64,000 nucleotides of DNA, from NCBI GenBank assembly GCA_964057225.1, contig OZ059900.1, positions 10,178,501 to 10,242,500 on the forward strand, written 5' to 3'. Positions 1-12,155 of the stretch are shown one piece after another. A program made the translations under genes and the position numbers. The number at the start of each line of letters is the position of its first letter. Positions within the stretch are counted from its first letter, which is position 1. The DNA is from Auanema rhodensis (lineage: Eukaryota > Nematoda > Chromadorea > Rhabditida > Rhabditidae). The notes below the pieces were generated by a model. The model saw only the letters and a program-made list of their open reading frames with translations, was not told the DNA's origin and searched no databases.

Positions 1-989
1 GGTATAGATCAAGAAGAATGAGTAATATATTCGTATGTTTTACATTTTCATTGTTATTTTGCGGACGGTAAAGGATAGAAAGAAATAGAAAAAACAGAAA
101 AAAGCTGAACAATTCGAACTTTGGTTCCAAAGTGCTCACATGAAAAGCAAATAATGAGATGAGAAAGTAACTTGAGTTCATTTTCTACTTTTTTTTGTTT
201 TACTTCCAGAAAAAATTAAGCAAATTACAGTTTCAGTTTTATAATTTTAAAATTCGCAATAATTTGCAATAAATTTGTAATAATAAGCTACAAATGAATA
301 TAATTCGAGAATCCAAATAATTGTCATCCTGGTGAGGTATTAATTAAATTGTGGAGTGATAAGCCTTGTGAGAAGAAAAATGAAAAAAAAAGTTATCAAA
401 TACTTCAAATAATTTACTTTTTAACTGACAGATAAGAAAAGATAACAAAAGCTAGTAGATTGAAGTTTATTTTGACAATAAGTGTATTTGAAGAGAAATT
501 GTCAAATAAGGTTTTTGACATTAATTGTCATCAATCATAGAAATTTTGTAGTAAATTTGTGGTCTTTCTCTTATATTATTCTTATGTGAAAATACAAACT
601 TTATTTGAAAAGCTGTTTGCTAGGTCATAGTGAATGTTGTATTGCATTGCACCCAAAACTGAACTGTTTGTGTTGCAGTTAAAATGTGCGAACTATTTTG
701 CCACTCAACTCAACCTTTGCTCTTTCTTCACATCCGGTTCAATGGCAAAAATAAGTAAACGCGAGCATTACCTTGATTTATAGCCACCTACGCTTAAGTC
801 TTATGTCAACATGTAATCAATTTATTCTTTAACTTACGGTACCCCGCCTACTGTGATTGAAATAAATAGCGTAGTTATCTGATGCAATCACGTCGACAAC
901 TTATGAATAACTTTAGTGCATAGCTTTGATTAATTTAACTTTTATATTAACAATTATGTATTTTATTATCAAGTATTTTATATTTAGAG
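1..989. other. AT-rich upstream region, no gene seen
   Basis: No convincing exon, RNA gene or repeat was found here. The last bases before the first gene (a short T-rich run ending in TTTAG, then AG, then ATG) look like a nematode trans-splice or 3' splice acceptor placed just ahead of the start codon at 990. The promoter of the glycosyltransferase gene presumably lies in this stretch, but no specific element can be named. Confidence 0.5.
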
Positions 990-3777
990 ATGACCGAAAA
1001 TGAAATAAACGAGAAAGCTGACTATTTCAATATCGAACTTCCACCAAGCTTATTCCCAGCGGTAACATTCTTATCAATATTTTCAGTTTGAATAGTTTAT
1101 TTTTTATTCATAATTTAGAAACGACAATTTTCTCTTCCACAAGGACGAGCCGAAACCAATTGCGCACGAAGCAGATACAATGGAAAAGAAGGCTCAGTAT
1201 TTCGAAAAGTTACTGGCAAAATGAGTAGAAGTATTACTGGAAGCATCAAAAAGTATGGGCTACATGAATATGAATGCCATTCAATTTCAATTTATAATTG
1301 CAGATTTTCTTTTTATGCTGGACGAGTTGCGAAGCCAGCCAATACGCGTCTACGCTGGAATCTACTTTTTACATTTCTCATCATATTCTTTGTATCATCA
1401 GCTATCTGGATACCATGCATACCAGCTGTTAACGTGAGTTTTTGCATGACAAATAGAGTGCAGTCGACATAAAAATGATGTCATTTAGAATTTTGCGCTG
1501 GATATTGTTGTTATTGTATCAATAGTATTCAATGTATTATGGATTATAGCAATATTTAACGCATTACGATATACATGGAGATTACGGAAATATGCCAGTC
1601 ATAAGATTGATTTAACTAAAGTAAGGCAAACTAATGGTAAAGGAAATACATATTATGATTTTATAGGTTTATAACCCAGACAAGGTGATTATGAAACATA
1701 TGGTTGGATTGTGTGTATACAAAGAACCATTAGAGCTTTTAATGGACACAATTGATAGTTTAGTAACGCAACCGGATGCAAAACATAAAATAACCGTGGT
1801 GATTGGAATGGAATCAGGAACTCCAGATAAGGAAGACGTAAGTTATTCGAATAATTCATGTGAAAAAAGTTTCATTTTGATACTTTTTAGAAGAAAAAAA
1901 CCTTAGAAGAGAAATATGGCCCATTTTTCGATCGAGTTATTGTCACAATACATCCAAAAGGATTACCTGGAGATATTCCAGGAAAATGCTCGAATTTCAA
2001 TTATTCAGCTCGAACGGCTATCAAGATTTTACGTAGTGATGAGGTAATATAATCAATAATTTATAACAAAAATAATAATTTATAATACAGAAATATCCAT
2101 TAGGAAATAAAAATGAAAATGTTCAACTTATTGTGACAACAGGTGACTGTGATTCCATCTTTGGTGACAGATACTTTGATGCATTAGAAGAAGATTATTG
2201 GAAATTATCTAAGAAAGTATGTTTGATGAACTGATTAGACTTTTGATGTTTCGACAAATAGAAGAGGAAAAACGTTTTTTTTGCCAATCAATCCAATCCA
2301 TAACATAAGATATAACATGATCAAATACTAATTACAGCAACGCGAATACACTGTTTGGCAATCTCCTCTCTTTTACTGCATGAACTTGGATCAATCCCCT
2401 TTCTTTGTGCGAGTGACTGGATTGATGAGGTTGAGTACTGAATAAACAATTTGATTTTTATGACAAAGAATATATGATTTCAGAGCATTTTTCATGATTG
2501 GCTATCTTATTCCATGGAATATTAATACAATGAGTATTTTTTCATTAACATTAGAATTATTTGAAAAAGGAGAATATACTCATCCAGGTTATCAGGTAAT
2601 AATTGATAAATAGACTCTCAAATATTGCTTTTTTCTTATGAATATAGCAGGAAAAAAATCATTCTATAGAAAAATATTTTAATAATGAATTGATTAAACA
2701 AATATTTTCTCGAAATTCTCATCAATATTTCTATAGAAGCAATTTAGATGGACGATATTATTGCTTTAATACGTTGGTCATTAGCTGTTCGCCATGAATG
2801 CATCATTCGAGCTATTCCTGTAGCAACATTAAGTGGACCAACGAGCGGTATGATTTTTAGTCAATATGATAATCTGATTATTTAAAATTTGCTGCTCAAT
2901 CATGTTTTATCACCTGTTTACTAGCAAAAACATTGAATTCTATATTCTAGGTGATGGATATTTCAATGAATGGTATGAATGGGCTAGACAGGTTCGCCGT
3001 TGGACTATTGGTGCTGCTGAAGTAAGTATAGTTGTCCTCTTACTCATATGTACACGTTAACTGATCATGAAACATGATTATTGATGCAAATTCGTTTAGG
3101 TATTCCATTATTTTGTCATCAAATTCTTCAATTTGCCAGCAAATGTGTCGTTGATGTTTGCAGCTAAATTCATTTTTTATTACGGATTTCTTTTATGTAT
3201 CTCATCTGTGTATTCACTTATAGCACCAATTGTCGTAAGTTATCATTGTTGAATTATAATATTTTCTCGTTCTTCCGCTATATAATCGAGAAAAAAATAT
3301 GAATGTTATAGACGCCATTGATGTTATCAGCTGTCGGTCATGATATTAAAGGATTAGTTATACCTAATCAAAGCACATTCACATGGATAATGCTAGGATT
3401 TCTTGGCCTACAGTATCTTTATTTCTTTTTTGTATTTCTCATTAGTTATCTCTGCCAACCAGTAAGAAACTATAATTGAAAAGAGTTTAATAAATGCAAT
3501 CAACTGTTTAGGTATTCCCCAAGCGAACTGTTGATAAGACGGGTATTATACGCAACATCTTTCATCTTATAATGTCGTGGCCAACAATCATTATGTACTG
3601 TTGCGTTGAATTAGTTGCTTTTATGGAGGTATTCATATCATATTAACGAACAGATAATACTTCATTACTTATGTTCAGGTAACAATTCGAGGCAAAGCAG
3701 TTTGTTCTCATGACGCTTCGAATAAAGATAATCTTGTTTCAAACAATTTGAATCCCGATCGTACAGAAGTTGTATGA
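990..3777 (+). CDS. Family-2 membrane glycosyltransferase
   Basis: Fourteen exons: 990-1061, 1119-1433, 1489-1620, 1667-1837, 1891-2043, 2091-2216, 2338-2429, 2484-2595, 2748-2847, 2951-3021, 3100-3234, 3312-3461, 3512-3628 and 3679-3777. They join in frame to 614 aa. Two N-terminal membrane segments (residues about 103-150) precede a cytosolic GT2 domain. That domain shows VGLCVYKEP near its start, the DxD-like TGDCDSIF, a third acidic MDD, and WARQVRRW, the Q-x-x-R-W acceptor-site motif of processive GT2 enzymes. About three more membrane segments follow. The fold predicts sugar-nucleotide-dependent polysaccharide or glycolipid synthesis at a membrane. It resembles chitin or cellulose synthases only in motif layout, and the substrate is unknown. 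Start chosen because a splice-like acceptor lies just upstream and the first exon is in phase. The downstream inverted repeat does not disturb it. Confidence 0.88.
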
Positions 3778-4693
3778 AACGAACCTTAAATTCAGATACA
3801 CTTGGATTAAAAAATACAATTTTAATAACGATTATGACGTATATTATGTCAAATATTGATTTTCATAATTTATGTACATACTCTAATATTGAGTTTTAGG
3901 TAAGAAATCATGTTTCTTTCTCACTACTCACTTTGTTCTTTCCAATTCTCCAAATTAATCTAATAGCAATACTTATGAGCTTTACAGTTTTCTTTTTCAT
4001 ATTTGGCATCAAATTTTGATCTATTTTTCAGGTTCTTATACTTTATTGAATATCATACCATATATCATAATGTAGAATATATTTAGAAAACTCTATATCT
4101 AATGTAATTTCCTCTCATATCAAAGCCAATTTTAATAAATGGTTTGATTTGCTTTTTCCTTGCTTTTTCTTATGAAATATTCTTTCTTGCCATATATACA
4201 CGTACCTCTAAGAAAAAGATAATCCTTATGTTTTATCTTTATTGCATCACTATAAATGTCAAAACTTTGCCATGAACCAACATTATGCCCCCATGGGCAA
4301 ACGGTGCACAACTATGTGAGGTCAGGCTGATCGTTTGAGCAGAAAAACTAATTATAACACGTTCCATTTGGATTCCCAATGGTTCCAAGTTGAGAAGTCC
4401 AAACAGACTATGAGAGGTTTATTGTTTGCATTATAATATAATTATACAAAGATTTAAGCTAGAGTAAAGAAAGATGGTGATGAGATGTTTATAAAAAGTA
4501 CATCTAGAAAATTCTCAGAATGTCTTTAAAACTATCTGCATTAGTTTTATAATAGCAGTTGACTATGTCAAAGTTAGCTGCCTTCCTTTGACACATGTAT
4601 GTAACAAACAAACATGATGCACTATCTACTTCCACGTTCACAATTATAAACGCAAAACTTTAACTTTTAACAAATAACAGTAATTAGAACTTG
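3778..4693. other. 3' flank of glycosyltransferase gene
   Basis: AT-rich sequence with no coding signal. It contains the lone repeat-end fragment at 4285-4359. At 4605-4665 a stretch starting CAAACAAACATGATGCAC is also found at 6475-6545 and, inverted, at 10740-10805, where it abuts the 5S rRNA sequence. Repeat-derived DNA therefore extends outside the main inverted repeat. Confidence 0.5.
4285..4359 (+). repeat. Solo fragment of the foldback-element end
   Basis: This 75-bp stretch (CGGTGCACAACTATGTGAGG at its heart) is a diverged copy of sequence found near both ends of the two foldback cores: about 6995-7070, 10030-10106, 56445-56520 and 59025-59095. It stands alone here, which shows that the end sequence has moved or been copied independently. 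Confidence 0.6.
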
Positions 4694-5289
4694 AAGAATT
4701 AGGCGGGAATAAAGTTGATTTTAAGTTGTTTAAAATGATTATATAAGATATTATATTGACTTATTTTATTAATATTAATTTGACTGTTTTTTAGTTGTTT
4801 TTCATTTTCTATTTCTTCTCGTTGCAGGTATTTGTGAATATGCTGCGATTTATTTCTTTATTTTTGAATTAGAACTTGTTTAAGATTATGATGACTGCAA
4901 GACTTTTCACAATTTTTCCAATTTGTGATGTTATAAAGAAAATAAAAATTTTATAAATGGTTAAAGCTTTTATATGTTTCACATACCATTTCAAACTTCA
5001 AATGTTTCTTTTTATCTATATATTCATATGGAACTATATATTAAAAATATATTTGTATATAAGTTGATGAAGGGGGGAAGAGCACCACTACTGACATGAG
5101 TTCATGAAGATCACAGGTACTCGAAAAAAAATTCTGAAAAAAATTTTTTTTTGTGATTTTATATAAAAACTTTATATTTCTCATTATTATTATTATTATT
5201 ATTATTTATATATATTTAATAATTTAAAGATAGAAAAAACAAAAAATAAACCAATTGACCAAATCTTACCCCTCACGTAAGTCATTAAT

Positions 5290-5401
5290 GACCGGTACAC
5301 CGAAAATAGTCAAATCTGACACTTGTGGTCAAAAGAGCGAGTGCACTCGTATGAAGTACGATACATAATCTCAATGTTTATGTTTCTGACGACGTTGCAG
5401 T
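5290..5401 (+). promoter_or_regulatory. Probable U2 snRNA promoter, left arm
   Basis: The 110 bp upstream of the left U2 gene are repeated almost base for base in front of the right U2 gene (12044-12155 on the minus strand). This is the place where a proximal sequence element for snRNA transcription would sit. No consensus was matched; the call rests on position and on the copy in the other arm. Confidence 0.4.
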
Positions 5402-5588
5402 ATCGCTTCTCGGCCTTTTGGCTAAGATCAAAGTGTAGTAATCGTTCTTATCGAATTAACCTTCGATATGTGTTCCATTGGTTCACAATAAGGTTAACCG
5501 ATTTTTGAGACCTGAGGTAGATGCTGGCTTGCTAGCTCCATCTCACGGGTCGACCCGCTCTTGCACTGCTGGCGGGAACGGCCCATCC
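5402..5588 (+). ncRNA. U2 spliceosomal snRNA, left arm
   Basis: The 5' end reads ATCGCTTCTCGGCCTTTTGG and then CTAAGATCAAAGTGTAGTA, the conserved stem-loop I and the GUAGUA branch-site recognition sequence of U2. Further on are an Sm-like site ATTTTTG near 5500 and a 3' hairpin region rich in CGGG. The estimated length of 187 nt fits the family. U2 base-pairs with the intron branch point in the spliceosome. One oddity: the four bases after GTAGTA are ATCG rather than the usual TCTG, exactly at the edge of the 164-bp tandem unit that follows. This may reflect a recombination junction. Whether the gene is functional cannot be told. Confidence 0.85.
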
Positions 5589-6424
5589 CCTTTGGGGGAG
5601 AATAATCGTTCTTATCGAATTAACCTTCGATATGTGTTCCATTGGTTCACAATAAGGTTAACCGATTTTTGAGACCTGAGGTAGATGCTGGCTTGCTAGC
5701 TCCATCTCACGGGTCGACCCGCTCTTGCACTGCTGGCGGGAACGGCCCATCCCCTTTGGGGGAGAATAATCGTTCTTATCGAATTAACCTTCGATATGTG
5801 TTCCATTGGTTCACAATAAGGTTAACCGATTTTTGAGACCTGAGGTAGATGCTGGCTTGCTAGCTCCATCTCACGGGTCGACCCGCTCTTGCACTGCTGG
5901 CGGGAACGGCCCATCCCCTTTGGGGGAGAATAATCGTCCTTATCGAATTAACCTTCGATATGTGTTCCATTGGTTCACAATAAGGTTAACCGATTTTTGA
6001 GACCTGAGGTAGATGCTGGCTTGCTAGCTCCATCTCACGGGTCGACCCGCTCTTGCACTGCTGGCGGGAACGGCCCATCCCCTTTGGGGGAGAATAATCG
6101 TCCTTATCGAATTAACCTTCGATATGTGTTCCATTGGTTCACAATAAGGTTAACCGATTTTTGAGACCTGAGGTAGATGCTGGCTTGCTAGCTCCATCTC
6201 ACGGGTCGACCCGCTCTTGCACTGCTGGCGGGAACGGCCCATCCCCTTTGGGGGAGAATAATCGTTCTTATCGAATTAACCTTCGATATGTGTTCCATTG
6301 GTTCACACTAAGGTTAACCGATTTTTGAGACCTGAGGTAGATGCTGGCTTGCTAGCTCCATCTCACGGGTCGACCCGCTCTTGCACTGCTGTCGGGAACG
6401 GCCCATCCTCTTTGGGGGACAATA
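5440..6424 (+). repeat. Tandem 164-bp U2-tail array, six units
   Basis: Units begin near 5440, 5604, 5768, 5932, 6096 and 6260 with ATCGTTCTTATCG. Each contains U2 from about nucleotide 40 to its 3' end plus a short TTTGGGGGAGAATA linker. The first unit is the body of the complete U2 gene; the next five lack the 5' stem-loop and branch-recognition sequence, so they cannot make a normal U2. Units are nearly identical, with a few single-base changes in units four to six. Short open frames in every unit (about 64 codons) are by-products of the repeat, not genes. Confidence 0.9.
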
Positions 6425-6543
6425 ATCACTCTCATCGAAGTACCTTCAAAACGCGATGGTTAATGTTAATATCAGCAAACAAACATGATGCACTTTCTAC
6501 TTCCACGTTCACAATCATAACCGCAAAACTAAACTTTACTTTC

Positions 6544-6571
6544 GCTTACGACCATACCACGTTGAAAGTAC
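6544..6571 (+). pseudogene. 5S rRNA stub (first 28 nt)
   Basis: GCTTACGACCATACCACG and the following ten bases match the 5' end of the 5S gene at 10619-10737. The sequence then jumps to ATTAATTCAAATGCC, which in the right arm lies beyond the far end of the 5S gene and about 100 bp of extra sequence. The left arm has therefore lost the body of its 5S gene by an internal deletion. Confidence 0.8.
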
Positions 6572-6579
6572 ATTAATTC

Positions 6580-9500
6580 AAATGCCTTTGGCATATTATT
6601 GATTCATTATGATGCAAACATAAAACATTTCAGGAAGCTGAAAACACTTTTGGCACAGCAACAGTGAGTTTTCTTTTTTTCGTTGTAATCATCTGTTTTC
6701 AGTCGAACATTGTTTCAACGGTTCTAGCGATTCAGAATAGACATCTAAATTATTGCTGAAATTGATTTTTCTTTCTTATTTTCACAAATTGTCTTGTTTT
6801 TCAATAAATGTTTCATGTTATCTTTCATAGTTTTGTTCATTTTTACAAACAAAACATGTAGAAGGCTATCCAAACACCGTTTATTCGTTTTGTAGTTTTG
6901 GTCTAACTATTCGAAAGAAGTTTGGTTTTTCAATTCTTCAACCCTACACAACAATCTGCCAAGTCAGGGATATCTTCAAAATGAACAAGTAATCTGCCCC
7001 CATGTGGCATACGGTGCACAACTATGTGAGGTCAACCTAATCGTTTAAGCAGAAAAATCAATTATAACGGGCCTCTCAAGACCCTATTATTCTAATTTTG
7101 AATCCTCACTATCTATTTAGTGAGGAAAATAAAAAGAATCTGATTCAGATAAGTGATTCATTCCAACATGAATCTCAATAAAGAAACCGTATTCTCTTTA
7201 GTTCCTTATTGATTTTTGCTCTGTCATATATTGTATTTTAACATGTAATAGTATAACATCTTGGTGTAATGGTTGTATTCCAGGTTAGTTGATAAACTCT
7301 CCTTGGATCATATCCTCTCCAGGTAAGTTACAAAAATAAAAATATTCACAACTCTCTCTCTCTCTCTCTCCATCTCTCTCTATCTATCTCTCCCTCAAAA
7401 CCACACTCAATTGCAATATGTCCTTCCTACTTCATCATGCATTCCCTCTATATATAATGAATGCCTTATATCAGCTTCACAGTCCTTAATTCTGGTGTAT
7501 ACAACGATTTCCTCCATTTTGCGGTTAATTATCGTACTTATCACCTGATTTATGAGAATTAAACAATATTAATATGAACATAGTGGTCTAGTGGTCCGAG
7601 TATTGGACTGCACTCTACATGGGCAAGTACAATCCCTTTCTGCGTTTTTTAAGAAAATCGATAGCATGTCGAGAATCCAAAAAACGCTCGGATGGATTTT
7701 GAACAAGAAAAAGTGATCATTTTGGTATTTGAAAGCTGATATCTCTGTACAAACTCAATATTTTTAAATTTTAATTGAGTCTTTCTGTAGTTCTGAATCA
7801 CTGCTTCTCGCTCACAAAGATTTCAACTACTTTCTCTTTTGGTTTGAAAGTTATAGCTTCATGAATATGAGATATGAAGCCTAAAGTTAGACTTTGAACA
7901 GCTCTATCTCCTTAACCATGAAGATTTTCAACAATTTTCGATCGGATTCACAATCTACGTACTGAGATCTATCGAATGAACTGTCTATATTGAAGTTTGA
8001 AGCACTTTGAAATTTTGAAAATTATTGAAATTAGCCATTTTCAGATTTGAGAATTAAAAATGTTGCGTTTTCTAACTTTTAATTAGCTTATACGATAGAG
8101 TTGAACATGCTGATTTCAAATTTGAAAATCTCGATTTTCAATTTTCACTTCTGAAGGAGTTATGAGACTTTAAAGTTGTTGACGTTGAGTATTCAGAAGG
8201 ATATATCTCCGTTCGGACGAATTTTCAGAAACTCGCAATTATCAGAATCTACTTCTACGAGTTTGATTCACCTATGTGATGAATTTCAAAGCATTTCCTT
8301 AAAATTTTCAGTTTTTGAAGAAATCATCCTATTCCATGTACTCCCCCCTTACCTACTTTTCGACCGAAAACATCCGTCACCCTAGAAATATTTTGAAAAT
8401 TTCTATTTTTTTTGTTAATTATATGATATCAACTATAACGAATTAAAGTTTTAGAGACGAAACAACGTAAATATTGCTCTTCTTAAACTTGGAATCTTAG
8501 TTTCTCATTATATTCTCCTTTGTGATACCTTTGGACATCAAAACGAGATTGACAATACATTGGAAGATGAAACAAGAATAATCTTAGAATATATATCTGA
8601 GTTCATATCACATAGTTAACTATGACATATGAATAACGTCAAATACTACAATTATCTAAAACTCTTCTGAACCTATAAAAGTAAAAAAACTTCAGAGTAG
8701 ACGGTTTATCGATCGATTTTAGGTCGAAAAGTAGGTAAGGGGGGAGTACATGGAATGGGATGATTTCTTCAAAAACTAAAAATTTTAAGGAAATGCTTTG
8801 AAATTCATCACATAGGTAAATCAAACTCGTAGAAGTAGATTCTGATAATTGCGAGTTTCTGAAAATTCGTCCGAACGGAGATATATCCTTCTGAATACTC
8901 AACGTCAACAACTTTAAAGTCTCATAACTCCTTCAGAAGTGAAAATTGAAAATCGGGATTTTCAAATTTGAAATCAGCATGTTCAACTCCATCGTATAAG
9001 CTAGTTAAAAGTTAGAAAACGCAATATTTTTATTTCTCAAATCTGAAAATGGCTAATTTCAATAATTTTCAAAATTTCAAAGTGCTCCAAACTTCAATAT
9101 AGACTGTTCATTCGATAGATCTCAGTACGTAGATTGTGAATCCGATCGAAAATTGTTGAAAATCTTCATGGTTAAGGAGATAGAGCTGTTCAAAGTCTAA
9201 CTTTAGGCTTCATGTCTCATATTCATGAAGCTATAACTTTCAAAACAAAAGAGAAAGTATTTGAAATTTCTGTGAGCGAGAAGCAGTGATTCAGAACTAC
9301 AGAAAGACTCAATTAAAATTCAAAAATATTGAGTTTGAACAGAGATATCAGCTTTCAAATACCAAAATTAACACTTTTTCTTATTTAAAATCCATCCGAG
9401 CGTTTTTTGGATTCTCGACATGCTATCGATTTTCTTAAAAAACGCAGAAAGGGATTGTACTTGCCCGTGTAGAATGCAGTCCAATGCTCAGACCACTAGA

Positions 9501-9712
9501 CCACTATGTTCATATTAATATTGTTTAATTCTCATCAATCAGGTGATAAGTACGATAATTAACCACAAAATGGAGGAAATCGTTGTATACACCAGAATTA
9601 AGGACTGTGAAGCTGATATAAGGCATTCATTATATATAGAGGGAATGCATGATGAAGTAGGAAGGACATATTGCAATTGAGTGTGGTTTTGAGGGAGAGA
9701 TAGATAGAGAGA

Positions 9713-9747
<35 letters not shown>

Positions 9748-10515
9748 GTGAATATTTTTATTTTTGTAACTTACCTGGAGAGGATATGATCCAAGGAGAG
9801 TTTATCAACTAACCTGGAATACAACCATTACACCAAGATGTTATACTATTACATGTTAAAATACAATATATGACAGAGCAAAAATCAATAAGGAACTAAA
9901 GAGAATACGGTTTCTTTATTGAGATTCATGTTGGAATGAATCACTTATCTGAATCAGATTCTTTTTATTTTCCTCACTAAATAGATAGTGAGGATTCAAA
10001 ATTAGAATAATAGGGTCTTGAGAGGCCCGTTATAATTGATTTTTCTGTTCAAACGATTAGGTTGACCTCACATAGTTGTGCACCGTATGCCACATGGGGG
10101 CAGATTACTTGTTCATTTTGAAGATATCCCTGACTTGGCAGATTGTTGTGTAGGGTTGAAGAATTGAAAAACCAAACTTCTTTCGAATAGTTAGACCAAA
10201 ACTACAAAACGAATAAACGGTGTTTGGATAGCCTTCTACATGTTTTGTTTGTAAAAATGAACAAAACTATGAAAGATAACATGAAACATTTATTGAAAAA
10301 CAAGACAATTTGTGAAAATAAGAAAGAAAAATCAATTTCAGCAATAATTTAGATGTCTATTCTGAATCGCTAGAACCGTTGAAACAATGTTCGACTGAAA
10401 ACAGATGATTACAACGAAAAAAAGAAAACTCACTGTTGCTGTGCCAAAAGTGTTTTCAGCTTCCTGAAATGTTTTATGTTTGCATCATAATGAATCAATA
10501 ATATGCCAAAGGCAT
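6580..10515. mobile_element. Foldback (palindromic) element core, copy 1
   Basis: Two arms of about 1.8 kb in opposite orientation meet around an unpaired centre at about 8367-8721. A related copy lies at 56197-59316. No transposase or other long reading frame was found, so it would be non-autonomous. Arms contain CT/GA microsatellites (7361-7390 and 9715-9743), a small hairpin TCCTCACTATC...GTGAGGA, and tRNA-like stretches. The open frame of 69 codons at 8176-8385 and its mirror at 8639-8911 lie within the arms, are low in complexity and are not believed to be genes. Most arm text is AT-rich and non-coding. Confidence 0.7.
7578..7640 (+). other. tRNA-like stretch in foldback arm
   Basis: TAGTGGTCTAGTGGTCCGAG resembles a tRNA D-arm/A box and AAGTACAATCCC, some 45 bases later, loosely resembles a B box. 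The same stretch occurs, inverted or direct, at about 9452-9512, 57005-57070 and 58468-58530. No complete cloverleaf can be folded: the anticodon stem does not pair. It may be a tRNA relic supplying a polymerase III promoter, or chance. Confidence 0.3.
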
Positions 10516-10618
10516 TTGAATTAATGACAGTGATAATTAAAAAATCCGCGTATCAATGGAGCGCATATCTGATTATCAATAATTATTTTCTGAAACTTTT
10601 TTTTCTGAAAATAGAAAA

Positions 10619-10737
10619 AGCTTACGGCACCCGGGATTCCCAAGCCGTCTCCGATCCAAGTACTAACCGGGCCCAACGTTGCTTGACTTGCCAGATCGGA
10701 CGGGATGGCGTACTTTCAACGTGGTATGGTCGTAAGC
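10619..10737 (-). rRNA. 5S ribosomal RNA
   Basis: On the minus strand a 119-nt sequence starts GCTTACGACCATACCACG and ends CCGTAAGCT, so the two ends pair as in the 5S terminal helix. The internal control region includes AGTCAAGCAACG and GGATCGGAGACGG, the TFIIIA/box C signals. A T-run on the minus strand directly after the 3' end would stop polymerase III. The sequence looks intact. It sits inside the inverted repeat between the foldback core and the U2 tail array, and recurs nearly unchanged at 59743-59861. Confidence 0.92.
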
Positions 10738-10854
10738 GAAAGTAAAGTTTAGTTTTGCGGTTATGATTGTGAACGTGGAAGTAGAAAGTGCATCATGTTT
10801 GTTTGCTGATATTAACATTAACCATCGCGTTTTGAAGGTACTTCGATGAGAGTG

Positions 10855-12005
10855 ATTATTGTCCCCCAAAGAGGATGGGCCGTTCCCGACAGCAGTGCAA
10901 GAGCGGGTCGACCCGTGAGATGGAGCTAGCAAGCCAGCATCTACCTCAGGTCTCAAAAATCGGTTAACCTTATTGTGAACCAATGGAACACATATCGAAG
11001 GTTAATTCGATAAGAACGATTATTCTCCCCCAAAGGGGATGGGCCGTTCCCGCCAGCAGTGCAAGAGCGGGTCGACCCGTGAGATGGAGCTAGCAAGCCA
11101 GCATCTACCTCAGGTCTCAAAAATCGGTTAACCTTATTGTGAACCAATGGAACACATATCGAAGGTTAATTCGATAAGAACGATTATTCTCCCCCAAAGG
11201 GGATGGGCCGTTCCCGCCAGCAGTGCAAGAGCGGGTCGACCCGTGAGATGGAGCTAGCAAGCCAGCATCTACCTCAGGTCTCAAAAATCGGTTAACCTTA
11301 TTGTGAACCAATGGAACACATATCGAAGGTTAATTCGATAAGAACGATTATTCTCCCCCAAAGGGGATGGGCCGTTCCCGCCAGCAGTGCAAGAGCGGGT
11401 CGACCCGTGAGATGGAGCTAGCAAGCCAGCATCTACCTCAGGTCTCAAAAATCGGTTAACCTTATTGTGAACCAATGGAACACATATCGAAGGTTAATTC
11501 GATAAGAACGATTATTCTCCCCCAAAGGGGATGGGCCGTTCCCGCCAGCAGTGCAAGAGCGGGTCGACCCGTGAGATGGAGCTAGCAAGCCAGCATCTAC
11601 CTCAGGTCTCAAAAATCGGTTAACCTTATTGTGAACCAATGGAACACATATCGAAGGTTAATTCGATAAGAACGATTATTCTCCCCCAAAGGGGATGGGC
11701 CGTTCCCGCCAGCAGTGCAAGAGCGGGTCGACCCGTGAGATGGAGCTAGCAAGCCAGCATCTACCTCAGGTCTCAAAAATCGGTTAACCTTATTGTGAAC
11801 CAATGGAACACATATCGAAGGTTAATTCGATAAGAACGATTATTCTCCCCCAAAGGGGATGGGCCGTTCCCGCCAGCAGTGCAAGAGCGGGTCGACCCGT
11901 GAGATGGAGCTAGCAAGCCAGCATCTACCTCAGGTCTCAAAAATCGGTTAACCTTATTGTGAACCAATGGAACACATATCGAAGGTTAATTCGATAAGAA
12001 CGATT
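10855..12005 (-). repeat. Tandem 164-bp U2-tail array, seven units
   Basis: This is the right-arm mirror of the array at 5440-6424 but has one more unit. Read on the minus strand it starts as the body of the complete U2 gene (12043) and continues through six headless tails. Within the six upstream units the sequence is almost invariant, more uniform than in the left arm, which suggests recent homogenisation. The last unit (about 10855-10980) carries the same point changes as the left-arm terminal unit, so both arms descend from one array. Confidence 0.9.
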
Positions 12006-12043
12006 ACTACACTTTGATCTTAGCCAAAAGGCCGAGAAGCGAT
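11857..12043 (-). ncRNA. U2 spliceosomal snRNA, right arm
   Basis: On the minus strand this is a copy of the U2 gene at 5402-5588, with the same ATCGCTTCTCGG 5' end, GTAGTA branch-recognition sequence, Sm-like ATTTTTG and estimated 187-nt length. Its 5' flank differs only slightly from the left copy next to the start (GAAGTATCG against GCAGTATCG). The two genes point toward each other across the palindrome. Either or both could be active; the sequence gives no reason to favour one. Confidence 0.85.
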
Positions 12044-12155
12044 ACTTCAACGTCGTCAGAAACATAAACATTGAGATTATGTATCGTACTTCATACGAGT
12101 GCACTCGCTCTTTTGACCACAAGTGTCAGATTTGACTATTTTCGGTGTACCGGTC
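12044..12155 (-). promoter_or_regulatory. Probable U2 snRNA promoter, right arm
   Basis: Mirror of the left-arm U2 upstream region, with very few differences. It is assigned by position and conservation between arms only. Confidence 0.4.

Noticed and set aside
5478-6576. Series of repeated 64-codon open frames (plus) and their mirrors at 10663-11967 (minus)
   Set aside because: They are read-through frames of the U2 tail array; every unit gives the same peptide because the DNA is an RNA-gene repeat.
6600-6672. Possible small exon GAAGCTGAAAACACTTTTGG flanked by TTTCAG and GTGAGT in foldback copy 1
   Set aside because: Ten codons with splice-like edges occur by chance in AT-rich DNA and no partner exon was found.
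8176-8911. Matching open frames of 69 and 90 codons facing each other, plus a third at 57659-57844
   Set aside because: They are mirror images inside foldback arms, with low-complexity sequence and no splice or start context; the DNA, not the peptide, is what is repeated.
10619-10737. Spliced-leader RNA gene next to 5S, as in many nematodes
   Set aside because: No SL-type exon followed by a GT donor and Sm site was seen near either 5S copy; the snRNA neighbour at the first locus is U2.
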